The position numbers and the translations under genes were made by a program. This document shows positions 1-7,031 of a stretch of 7,455 bases of DNA, one piece after another. The notes under the pieces were generated by a model. It was not told where the DNA came from. It saw only the letters and a program-made list of their open reading frames with translations, and did not search any database. Numbering within the stretch: position 1 is the stretch's first letter; each line of letters begins with the position of its first letter. Origin of the DNA: Porticoccaceae bacterium (GTDB lineage Bacteria; Pseudomonadota; Gammaproteobacteria; Pseudomonadales; Porticoccaceae); contig JAFMBU010000078.1 of the NCBI GenBank assembly GCA_017858295.1, positions 1 through 7,455 of the forward strand, written 5' to 3'.

Positions 1-569
1 TCGAGGTCGTTGGGCCAAAATTGCGGATGAACCACTTTACCTTTAAAGCTAGCCACTTCGGGAAACTGCGGGTCATGAGGTTTCTCATAGCTGTAGTAGC
101 CTGCGCACATATAGAGAAAGTTACAGGTCATCTGCACAGTTTGTTCGCTGTCAGATTGGCGGACTTCTAATGTCCACAGGGATTGTTCTGAAGACCAGCT
201 GGCGGAGATTAGGCGGTGGCCGTAGCGAATATGTTGGTCGACTTTATGTTCAGCTGCGGTTTCGCGAACATAATCGAGAATAGAAGGGCCATCGGCAATG
301 GCTTTAGCACCTTCCCAGGGTTTAAAGCTATAACCCAATGTGTGCATATCACTGTCGCTGCGAATACCGGGGTAGCGAAACAGGTCCCAGGTGCCGCCCA
401 TGGCCACGCGTGATTCCAGTAATAGATAGCTTCGGTCAGGGCATTTTTCGGCGAGATGGCAGGCCGCGCCAATACCTGAGAGACCAGCGCCAACGATAAT
501 CACGTCTCTGTGCTCTTTGAGGTTTTTGTGCAGTTCACTGTCTGAATGCTGTGCTGAAGATACCGACAT
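1..569 (-). CDS. AlmA/Baeyer-Villiger-type FAD-dependent monooxygenase, N-terminal 189 codons (runs off left edge)
   Basis: Class B flavin monooxygenase: family members use FAD and NAD(P)H to insert one oxygen atom, giving Baeyer-Villiger esters or, in the AlmA group, supporting growth on long-chain alkanes. Seen in the translation: FAD-binding GAGLSGIG at residues 27-34, an acidic E52 at the end of the second strand, the GGTWDLFRYPGIRSDSDM block at 58-75, and an exact match to the Baeyer-Villiger fingerprint FxGxxxHxxxWP at 175-186 (F175, G177, H181, W185, P186). The DLFRYPGIRSDSD block and CAGYYSY (155-161) resemble AlmA and EthA as I recall them. The ATG at 569-567 has an AAGGCG ribosome site (579-584) nine bases upstream. 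The NADPH domain and C-terminus lie outside the window. The gene follows the SDR gene on the same strand with a 66-bp gap and no terminator, so co-transcription is likely. It could be almA, but substrate cannot be assigned from this half; the enzyme class is nearly certain. Confidence 0.93.
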   Translation of the reverse strand, partial: MSVSSAQHSDSELHKNLKEHRDVIIVGAGLSGIGAACHLAEKCPDRSYLLLESRVAMGGTWDLFRYPGIRSDSDMHTLGYSFKPWEGAKAIADGPSILDYVRETAAEHKVDQHIRYGHRLISASWSSEQSLWTLEVRQSDSEQTVQMTCNFLYMCAGYYSYEKPHDPQFPEVASFKGKVVHPQFWPNDL

Positions 570-635
570 GTAATTTTCGCCTTAGCCTATTTGTAGAAAA
601 AAGATTCGCCTACTCTGTTACTTATTAGCCTCTGT

Positions 636-1538
636 TTATAGAATCGGCAGACCTTTTATCGGTTTTTTATTGCGCAACAGAGTCAGAGGCACAGTGATAA
701 GTGGGAATAAGGTTTCGTAGTGTATGGGCATAAGGCGCTGGCACAGGTCTATAAGTTTAGCGTCGGCACCGACAAAAATACGCGGGCGTTTTTTGAGCAC
801 ACCATTGAGCATAATCTGCGCTGCACGACTTGGATGCATACCGTTTCGCTGGAAGAATGCGGCCATTGCTTCCTGGTCTTCACCTATACCGGCAAGTTTG
901 CCCATCAGGCGCTGAAAGGCATTGGCCGATTCCTTCGCTTCATTTACCCGTGCATTGCCAAGTATATTGGTGCCTATATGGCCAGGATGCACAGAGTGTA
1001 TCTGTACTGAGCTTCCTTTGTGTTCCTTGACCAGGCTTTCGGTGAAACCGCGCACAGCAAACTTGGCGGTGTGATAAACCGATTGTCGTTCAACCACAAT
1101 CATGCCAAAGATAGACGAGGTATTGATTAGAGCAGCTTCAGGCCGCTGCTTTAGATAGGGTAAAAAAGCGCGACTGGAGTTGATCACGCCATGCAGATTG
1201 ATATTCATTACCCAGTCCCAGTCGTCTTCCGACAGGTCCTCAAAGGTTGAGTCAACGGTGACCCCAGCGTTGTTGAAGACAAGATCAACATGCCCATGTT
1301 GAGCAATGACCTGTTCAGGCAAGGCTTCAATCGCGGCTTTGTCGGCGACATCGAGAGCATGGCTAGATACCTTAACAGGGTAGTCCCGGAGCATCGCAAT
1401 AGTCTCAGCAAGGGCTGCTTGATTAATTTCACAGGCGGCTATATTGGCCCCAGATCTGGCCAGAAGTATGGCAAGGTAACGGCCTATGCCTGATCCGGCA
1501 CCGGTGATTACTGCGACTTTGTTAGAAAATGTTTTCAT
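636..1538 (-). CDS. Short-chain dehydrogenase/reductase (classical SDR with C-terminal extension)
   Basis: An NAD(P)-dependent oxidoreductase of 300 residues. The classical SDR motifs are all present: cofactor-binding TGAGSGIG at 12-19, D63-V64 contacting adenine, NNAG at 89-92, structural N114, and the catalytic set S142, Y155, K159 in YHTAK, followed by PG at 185-186. E37 at the end of beta-2 is acidic, which usually favours NAD(H) over NADP(H). It is about 50 residues longer than a core SDR; the tail (RPRIFVGADAKLIDL onward) resembles that of SDRs that commonly sit beside flavin monooxygenases, including mycobacterial SadH. The ATG is preceded by AAAGGGG (1547-1553, reverse strand). It is the first gene of a probable two-gene operon with the flavin monooxygenase, so oxidation of an alcohol made by the monooxygenases (or reduction of a ketone) is a reasonable role. 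The real substrate is not readable from sequence. Confidence 0.93.
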   Translation of the reverse strand: MKTFSNKVAVITGAGSGIGRYLAILLARSGANIAACEINQAALAETIAMLRDYPVKVSSHALDVADKAAIEALPEQVIAQHGHVDLVFNNAGVTVDSTFEDLSEDDWDWVMNINLHGVINSSRAFLPYLKQRPEAALINTSSIFGMIVVERQSVYHTAKFAVRGFTESLVKEHKGSSVQIHSVHPGHIGTNILGNARVNEAKESANAFQRLMGKLAGIGEDQEAMAAFFQRNGMHPSRAAQIMLNGVLKKRPRIFVGADAKLIDLCQRLMPIHYETLFPLITVPLTLLRNKKPIKGLPIL

Positions 1539-1791
1539 TGCGACTGCCCCTTTGTTAATTTTTTTATTATTGGGTGCGCATAACCAGGTTAGTGAGAGTC
1601 GTTTATTAGCCCTTTAAAGCATCATAAGGTCTTTAGGTTGTTCGTGCTGATTCTCGTCCAGCTATGGGTTTTCAGAGTGATAAATTAACAGGCTGAGAGT
1701 GAAATTGATAGACCTCTAAGGGGCTGTTTCTTTGTCCTAAATCCCATAAACTCCCATCTCAAATTGATAACAATAATAAATAGACTCTTTT
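1539..1791. promoter_or_regulatory. Divergent intergenic region between SDR operon and barrel gene
   Basis: These 253 bp separate two divergently transcribed genes and should carry both promoters. I see no convincing -35/-10 pair on either strand. The 9-mer AAATTGATA occurs twice in direct orientation, at 1702-1710 and 1761-1769, 59 bp apart. A TATGAT hexamer reads on the minus strand at 1626-1621, without a good -35 partner. No tRNA-like fold or coding potential was seen. Confidence 0.35.
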
Positions 1792-4074
1792 ATGCGCAAT
1801 ATATCTCCAAGCTTCCTCAAGTTGCTCTTTGGCAGCTGCCTGATTTCTCCCCTTAGCGTTTCCGCAGGCATTGTTATCGATGGGGTTCTCGATAAAGAGG
1901 AGTGGGCTGGTGCGGAGATTTACAGTGACTTTGTGACAGTGGAACCGCTCACCGGGGATTCAGCGAAATATCGGACTGAGGTGCGAGTGATCACCAATCC
2001 CGAGGGGATTTTTGTTGGCTTTAGCAACTACCAGCCAGCTTCAGTAAAACGTGTTAATCGGCAATTCCCCCGTGATGCACAGATTGAAGCAGATCGAAAT
2101 GTAGTGAGTATCGACTTCGATAGCACTGCCCTGGCAGGCTATGACTTTACCGTGGGCTCGGCCAACTCACAGCAGGATGGCATTGTCACGCCCGGGGACT
2201 ACTCCGGCGATTGGGATGGCACTTGGTATTCCCAAACATCGTCGGATGAGGATTATTGGTATAGCGAGATGCATATTCCATGGACTGTGGCGCCCATGAC
2301 CGATGCCGGAAATGGCCGTAAGAAAATTGCTCTGTGGTTTTCCAGAGTGGTGTTTGATGAGTCCCTGCGCTTCGCTTTCCCTAACGCCTATTATTCGCGC
2401 CCCACTTTTATGGAAGATTGGCATCCGTTGGAGGTGGAGCAGGTATCCACCTCAACCCTGGACTGGTTTCCCTTTTTAAGCTTCAGCAGTGATCTGCAAA
2501 ATGGCGCGTCGGGTAACTCTAATGAGGAGTTTAATGGAGGCCTGGATTTTATTTGGCGACCCAATAGCAGCAGCCAACTAACTGGTGCGATTAATCCTGA
2601 TTTTGGTCAGGTGGAGAGCGATGATCTGGTGGTTAACTTCTCCGCGTTTGAAACCTTTGTTACTGAAAAACGCCCGTTCTTTACCGAGAACCAATCGCTG
2701 TTTAGCAGCAATATCCGCAATGGTGATCAAACGCTCTATACCCGGCGGATTGGCGCTGGCCCTGCAGGTCAGGGTAGTGGTCTGGTGGATATTGATCTTG
2801 CGGCCAAGGTGACCCATTTTGGTGAGACCGTTGACCTAGGTCTTTTTGTTGTTAGAGAGGACGACTCTAAGGGTAGTTTTGGTGGCGACTTCTTATCCAG
2901 TAGAGTACAGCGCACAGTTGATGGGTTGACTCTCGGGCATCGTTTAACCTATGCACAGAGATCGATTCTCGATCGAGAGGCGACAGTGCAGGTGCTGGAT
3001 ATGATTTGGCGCAAAGATGAAACCACAGAATTTCGCGGGCAGATTCTGCATGCCGATATTCAGCAGCAAGGGAATAATGCCAACAGCCAAGAGTCTGTGG
3101 ACGAACAAGACTTCGCTGGCTGGGCTAGTTGGTCCTATGCGCCCAATGATGAGTGGTACCACAGTGTGTTTTTATCCCATTACGGCGATCAGTTTAATAT
3201 GAACGATATGGGTTATATGAAGCGCAATGATTTTAGAGAGTTTTCCGGTAGCACTCGCCACGATCGCTTGGCGTATAAAGCTGACTCAAATATTCTCTCC
3301 AGCACCACGCTGTTTGAATATGGCTATATGGAGAATACCCAGGGTGACCGCCTGCAACTGCGCGCTGACTTGGATCATACCTGGACCTATAAATCGACTC
3401 GTCAGCTAGGTTTAAAGGTCGGCACCTCCTCCTCAAGCTGGGATGATCGATTGACTCGCGGCAATGGCCTGTTTGCCAAGCCGGCTGGTTATTGGCTAGA
3501 GACGCGATATTCAAGCCCGAGAGGTAACGACCTAACGTTCAATATTGACGCCAATATTGAATATGATGAAATAGAGAAAACGACTTTAAGTCTTGGTTTT
3601 AGTGCTCAGATATATCTCAATGAGAGGGTGACACTGGGCACCGATCTGAGTTATAAAAATTTACAGGAATGGTTGATCTGGGATGTAAATACAGCCCAGT
3701 TGGCGGGTTTTGAGGCTGATCGTTTTAATGCCGATCTGCGTTTTGATTGGTACCCCTCAGCGAGACAGGAAGTGCGCTTAAAATTTCAGTGGGTGGGAAT
3801 AGACGCGCAGCAGGTCGATAGTTATCAGCTCAATAGTGATGGTACTCTGGGCTTGTCCCCTCGCGCAGCTGAGGATTTCAGCCTCAGTGATACGGCGTTG
3901 CAAATGCGCTATCGCTATCAGCTGGCGCCATTGTCAGATATTTTTCTGGTCTACAGTCGCGGCGGTTACTTCTCCAGTGATGATGGCGATGAGGGCCCAG
4001 GAACGCTTATTCGAGAAGGCTGGGATGGGGTTCAGGTTGAATCGATTATTGCTAAAATTCGCTATCGTTTCTAA
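1792..4074 (+). CDS. Secreted CBM9-like/DUF5916 outer-membrane beta-barrel protein
   Basis: A 760-residue protein with a signal peptide (basic start, hydrophobic core at about 11-22, likely cleavage after SVSA at residue 25). Residues about 27-215 form a CBM9-like/DOMON-type beta-sandwich, starting with the typical IDGVLDKEEWAGA. From about 220 comes the DUF5916 region, with its hallmark NPDFGQVESD (268-277), the AFETFVTEKRPFFTEN stretch (285-300) and YTRRIG (316-321). The remainder alternates aromatic and polar residues as in transmembrane beta-strands and ends in IRYRF, whose terminal Phe fits a BAM-recognised outer-membrane protein. Family function is unknown; databases usually call it carbohydrate-binding family 9-like. 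Its place between two alkane-oxidation operons suggests a part in hydrophobic substrate contact or uptake, which is inference only. The ATG is the only plausible start, since an in-frame TAA lies at 1777-1779, yet no Shine-Dalgarno is evident before it. Probably transcribed alone. Confidence 0.88.
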   Translation: MRNISPSFLKLLFGSCLISPLSVSAGIVIDGVLDKEEWAGAEIYSDFVTVEPLTGDSAKYRTEVRVITNPEGIFVGFSNYQPASVKRVNRQFPRDAQIEADRNVVSIDFDSTALAGYDFTVGSANSQQDGIVTPGDYSGDWDGTWYSQTSSDEDYWYSEMHIPWTVAPMTDAGNGRKKIALWFSRVVFDESLRFAFPNAYYSRPTFMEDWHPLEVEQVSTSTLDWFPFLSFSSDLQNGASGNSNEEFNGGLDFIWRPNSSSQLTGAINPDFGQVESDDLVVNFSAFETFVTEKRPFFTENQSLFSSNIRNGDQTLYTRRIGAGPAGQGSGLVDIDLAAKVTHFGETVDLGLFVVREDDSKGSFGGDFLSSRVQRTVDGLTLGHRLTYAQRSILDREATVQVLDMIWRKDETTEFRGQILHADIQQQGNNANSQESVDEQDFAGWASWSYAPNDEWYHSVFLSHYGDQFNMNDMGYMKRNDFREFSGSTRHDRLAYKADSNILSSTTLFEYGYMENTQGDRLQLRADLDHTWTYKSTRQLGLKVGTSSSSWDDRLTRGNGLFAKPAGYWLETRYSSPRGNDLTFNIDANIEYDEIEKTTLSLGFSAQIYLNERVTLGTDLSYKNLQEWLIWDVNTAQLAGFEADRFNADLRFDWYPSARQEVRLKFQWVGIDAQQVDSYQLNSDGTLGLSPRAAEDFSLSDTALQMRYRYQLAPLSDIFLVYSRGGYFSSDDGDEGPGTLIREGWDGVQVESIIAKIRYRF

Positions 4075-4096
4075 GACTTTTTGCAGGGGCTAAAGA

Positions 4097-4117
4097 GCAG
4101 CCCAGTGTTTGGGCTGC
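4097..4117. terminator. Hairpin between convergent genes, possible bidirectional terminator
   Basis: A perfect 8-bp stem (GCAGCCCA at 4097-4104 pairing with TGGGCTGC at 4110-4117) with a 5-base loop lies 22 bp after the barrel gene stop and 32 bp beyond the DUF1330 gene stop on the other strand. Neither side has a good T tract, so termination efficiency is uncertain. The location between converging genes is the main support. Confidence 0.5.
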
Positions 4118-4149
4118 GAAGTAGGCTGTTATGACCTTGCCTCAATAGC

Positions 4150-4440
4150 CTATTCGAGGCCATTAACCAATATAGAGGTCGAGGTGCTGCCGGCATTGCG
4201 ATGCTTTGCAATTGCCTGATATTCATCAGACATCATCCAGGTCAAAGCGCTTTGCTTTGATGGGAACTCAATAATAACCGATCGCGTGGCCTGCCAATCC
4301 CCTGACAGCACCATTGGATCCTCGTCGACACTTAACATCTTGCCATCAAACTTTGCGAAGACCTCCGCAAAGCCACTCTCGTATTGATCATATTCGCTGC
4401 GATCGTGAATAGTGAATTTGGCAATAATATAAACGGTCAT
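4150..4440 (-). CDS. DUF1330 family small protein in the alkB operon
   Basis: A 96-residue cytosolic protein with no signal peptide or membrane segment. It fits DUF1330, a family with a ferredoxin-like (dimeric alpha/beta barrel) fold and no agreed function: Y18 and Y20 in the first helix region, GDW at 47-49, VIIEFPS at 55-61, A65 and W68, the SDEYQ stretch at 71-75, and R81. The length is normal for the family. The ATG at 4440 has AGGA (4447-4450, reverse strand) at a suitable distance. It lies 55 bp after alkB on the same strand with no hairpin in between, so it is likely co-transcribed and induced with alkB. The fold also occurs in small monooxygenases and in ligand-binding or product-handling proteins, so an accessory role in alkane oxidation is possible but unproven. 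Family assignment is by motif recall. Confidence 0.87.
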   Translation of the reverse strand: MTVYIIAKFTIHDRSEYDQYESGFAEVFAKFDGKMLSVDEDPMVLSGDWQATRSVIIEFPSKQSALTWMMSDEYQAIAKHRNAGSTSTSILVNGLE

Positions 4441-4495
4441 CTTGTTTCCTGTGTTTTAAATGAAAAGGCAATTGGCCTAAAGGCGCTTTGTGTCA

Positions 4496-5695
4496 TTAGG
4501 CTTGTTCGGGAATTTTCTGCCCTTGACCATATAGCTCGTAGGTCGCTTTAAGCTTCGCGGGCAGTATATTAACCTTACTTAGGTCACCATTGATATGGGG
4601 CAGGGCAAGTACACGCTTGTCCATCACTTTAAACCACAGCCAGGGAATATAGGCGAGCAGATACATGCCGTAATAGCCATTGGGCAGTTCGGGAATATCA
4701 TCAAAATTGCGCAGACTCTGGTAGCGGCGTACAGGATTGGCATGGTGGTCTGAATGGCGTTGCAGATGGAACAGTGCCAGATTGCTCATAATGTAATTGG
4801 CATTCCACGAATGATGCGGCTGGCAGCGCTCGTAGCGGCCATTGTCGTTCTTCTGACGCAGTAGACCATAGTGCTCAATGTAGTTGGCGGAGGTCAGCTG
4901 ATACCAGGCCCAGAAGTTATGTATGGCCAAAAAGGGCAGCATAATCCAGCCAAACAGATAAACCAATGTACCCTGTAATACCAGGCTAATTAGGTAGGAC
5001 TGGAGGATATTATTGTCCGCAGACCAAGTGCCTTTGCCCTGTTTGTTGAGCCGGGTTTTCTCTAGGTTCCAACCCCGCACAAAGGTGCCGGGAATTTCAC
5101 GCAGGGTAAAGGCGTAGATGGATTCGCCCAGTCGCGAGCTGGCGGGGTCATCCGGCGTTGCCACCAGCACATGATGGCCGCGATTATGCTCCACACAAAA
5201 ATGCCCATAGGCGGGAACTGCCAATACTATTTTGGCCATCAACTGTTCCACAGCAGTTTGCTTGTGGCCCAGCTCATGGGCTGTGTTAATCCCTAAGCCG
5301 CTGTAACCGCCGGCAATAATTGCCATAACCAAGACCATAAAAGGACTCAGATCATTGGTGCCAACCACATAGGCCATTACACCGAGTACGACAAAATGCA
5401 GGGGAACCGTGAGTATGGTCAGAATACGGTAATATCTGTCAGCCTCTAATTGAGGCACAAGCTCTTCCGGAGGATTATTTTGGTCGCTGCCAATCAGATA
5501 ATCTGCAAAGGGCAGAATTAGATAGTTCACCGCCAGGGGTAGGGCTAGTGTCCACTGCATACCAGTTTGATAAAAGATAGCCACACCCATCAGCGGGAAT
5601 GCCGGCATCAGCATGGATATTAACCATAGATAGCGTTTTTTGTCGGTGTAGGTGATTGAGCCTTTATCTGGATGCTCAAGAGTATAGGTCGCCAT
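4496..5695 (-). CDS. alkB: Alkane 1-monooxygenase AlkB (membrane diiron hydroxylase)
   Basis: Inner-membrane non-haem diiron enzyme that hydroxylates n-alkanes at the terminal carbon using O2 and electrons from rubredoxin. The 399 residues carry the complete AlkB ligand set: HELGH at 140-144, EHNRGHH at 169-175, the AlkB-specific NYIEHYGL at 271-278, and LQRHSDHHA at 311-319. Hydrophobic segments near 22-42, 47-68, 91-112, 117-137 and 232-258 fit the six-helix topology. NNPPEE (73-78), the ATPDDPASSRLGESIY block (179-194) and PHHSWN (293-298) also match Pseudomonas AlkB as I recall it. N57 occupies the place of the chain-length gatekeeper W55 of the GPo1 enzyme. The ATG at 5695 is backed by AAGGAG (5702-5707, reverse strand). 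The gene diverges from an AraC regulator and is followed by the DUF1330 gene. No rubredoxin is fused or adjacent. Function is very secure; alkane range is not. Confidence 0.98.
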   Translation of the reverse strand: MATYTLEHPDKGSITYTDKKRYLWLISMLMPAFPLMGVAIFYQTGMQWTLALPLAVNYLILPFADYLIGSDQNNPPEELVPQLEADRYYRILTILTVPLHFVVLGVMAYVVGTNDLSPFMVLVMAIIAGGYSGLGINTAHELGHKQTAVEQLMAKIVLAVPAYGHFCVEHNRGHHVLVATPDDPASSRLGESIYAFTLREIPGTFVRGWNLEKTRLNKQGKGTWSADNNILQSYLISLVLQGTLVYLFGWIMLPFLAIHNFWAWYQLTSANYIEHYGLLRQKNDNGRYERCQPHHSWNANYIMSNLALFHLQRHSDHHANPVRRYQSLRNFDDIPELPNGYYGMYLLAYIPWLWFKVMDKRVLALPHINGDLSKVNILPAKLKATYELYGQGQKIPEQA

Positions 5696-5732
5696 TGTGG
5701 TCTCCTTTTTTGTTTCGGGAACGTCTTTTTAA

Positions 5733-5780
5733 TTGATTGTAATTGACAGATAGACCCGTAGGGGTGTCAAATGCAGTCAA
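5733..5780. promoter_or_regulatory. Symmetric paired-box candidate operator between alkB and the AraC gene
   Basis: TTGAT (5733-5737) and TTGAC (5743-5747) on the plus strand are mirrored by TTGAC boxes on the minus strand at 5770-5766 and 5780-5776. Both the inner and outer pairs are centred on 5756.5, and the boxes in each arm start 10 bp apart, one helical turn. The inner pair extends to TTGACA/TGTCAA. AraC-family proteins use two helix-turn-helix units to touch successive major grooves, so each arm could seat one monomer (inference). It lies 37 bp from the alkB start and 91 bp from the regulator start. A TACAAT hexamer (minus strand, 5741-5736) lies within the alkB-proximal arm; no good -35 accompanies it. 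Confidence 0.5.
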
Positions 5781-5871
5781 TCATTAAGTCATTTACCGTC
5801 AACTTTGTGGGCTTTTTAATTCGATTTTAGGTTGATTTTGGGCTGTTTCTAGTCGCTGCTTTGAGGTATTT

Positions 5872-6873
5872 ATGAACTCTTTTGTATTGCCTGTATTAAT
5901 CGATCTGCTTGCGGAGCAGGGTATTTCTAAAACTCGATTACTTGAAAATACCGATTTGGAGGGCTTTGATCTAAGCAAGGCGCAGCTGTTTAATGCCGCC
6001 CAAGCCGATGAGATTTGTGGCAAAGCGATTGCACTCTCCGGTGACAGGTTGCTGGGCATTAAGCTGGGTACTAAGTTGGATATGGTCTCTCTGGGCATTT
6101 TGGGTTATGCCCTGATGACCAGTGCCACGGTGGATGATGTGCTTAAATTATTGGTGCGCTATAAACGCGCGCTGCTGCCGAGTATGCGCATTGAGCTAAT
6201 CTCAGGTGATGGGTCTGTGGAATTACGCAGCGCCGCGCCGCACCTGCCCCAGGTATTGGAACAGTTTTATAAAGAGGCCCTCTATGCCGGGCTGGTGACT
6301 AATCTGAATTTACTTACCGACAATCACGGCGCCAGTGCAATCCTTGAGTTGGATTATGGAGAGCCGGAAGATCGCGGGCTTTACGAATCGGTATTTGGTG
6401 TCAATATTCGCTTTAACTCCAACCGCTGTGGGCTGACCTTTGATGCCGAGAGCCTGGCAGTGGCTATCTCCACATCGGACCCTGTAGCTCAGGATGTATT
6501 TCGCCGCGAGTGCGATCGTATCTTGGCCAATGATAATTACTCTGGTGCTGTCAGTGAGCGAGTTGTGCAGCTGCTGCTTTTATCGCGCTCGGAATTTCCA
6601 ACCGCTGCCGTTATGGCGCAACAGATGCATATGAGTGAAAGCACCCTGCAGCGTCGACTGGCGAAGGAGGGGACCCGATTCCAGCCGTTGCTGGATCAGG
6701 TGCGATATCGCTTAGCGCTGGAGTACTTGCAGGGCACAGATTTGTCCGCCTCAGAAATTGCGGCGCTGCTGGGGTTCAACAATTCAGCCAATTTCCGCCG
6801 TTCATTTAAGCGCTGGTCGGGCACAACTCCGCTGAAAATTCGCCTGGTTAGGCAACGGGTTACGGTTGATTGA
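5872..6873 (+). CDS. AraC-family transcriptional regulator (VirS/AlkR-like architecture)
   Basis: A 333-residue DNA-binding regulator, the normal length for AraC proteins with the long N-terminal 'arabinose-binding' type domain (PF12625-like, about residues 15-205). The C-terminal AraC domain holds two helix-turn-helix units: about 243-264 (PTAAVMAQQMHMSESTLQRR) and about 292-314 (SEIAALLGFNNSANFRRSFK), ending with the usual W315 and GTTP (317-320). The ATG has GAGG (5863-5866) five bases upstream. It diverges from alkB across 176 bp holding a symmetric candidate operator, so the likely role is ligand-responsive control of alkB, as AlkR does for alkM in Acinetobacter. Ligand and sign of control are not visible. 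The N-domain type is shared with VirS, which controls a mycobacterial operon with a flavin monooxygenase and an SDR, so it may also act on the operon at 1-1538. Transcription probably ends at the terminator at 7032-7059. Confidence 0.93.
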   Translation: MNSFVLPVLIDLLAEQGISKTRLLENTDLEGFDLSKAQLFNAAQADEICGKAIALSGDRLLGIKLGTKLDMVSLGILGYALMTSATVDDVLKLLVRYKRALLPSMRIELISGDGSVELRSAAPHLPQVLEQFYKEALYAGLVTNLNLLTDNHGASAILELDYGEPEDRGLYESVFGVNIRFNSNRCGLTFDAESLAVAISTSDPVAQDVFRRECDRILANDNYSGAVSERVVQLLLLSRSEFPTAAVMAQQMHMSESTLQRRLAKEGTRFQPLLDQVRYRLALEYLQGTDLSASEIAALLGFNNSANFRRSFKRWSGTTPLKIRLVRQRVTVD

Positions 6874-7031
6874 TTAGCTTCTCGGTTCCATTAGAGGGCG
6901 CTGTATTTCTGAAGAAAAAATTAATTAAATAAAAATGTATTCCTAAGTGAACTTCTCTGAAAGTAGCTGTCTTACTTTATGTGCATGCTTCTTCCCCAAA
7001 GAAAATACACGTTTATATCCCCCCCTTAAAG

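Noticed and set aside
209..493. 94-codon minus-strand frame inside the flavin monooxygenase
   Set aside because: Shadow of the true gene, which reads uninterrupted in another frame from 569 to the left edge with clear FAD and BVMO motifs.
720..1030. Several 63-96 codon plus-strand frames opposite the SDR gene
   Set aside because: Antisense to a well-supported SDR with all catalytic motifs; no ribosome site or recognisable domain.
1825..1842. Lipoprotein signal (FGSC around Cys16) in the barrel protein
   Set aside because: Position -3 is Phe rather than a lipobox residue, the hydrophobic core continues past the Cys, and a good signal peptidase I site (SVSA) follows at residue 25.
3233..3514. 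93-codon minus-strand frame inside the barrel gene
   Set aside because: Antisense shadow of a 760-codon gene with conserved family motifs; low-complexity translation with no match.
5799..6098. 99-codon minus-strand frame over the start of the AraC gene
   Set aside because: Overlaps the regulator's start and N-terminal domain on the opposite strand and has no ribosome site or domain.
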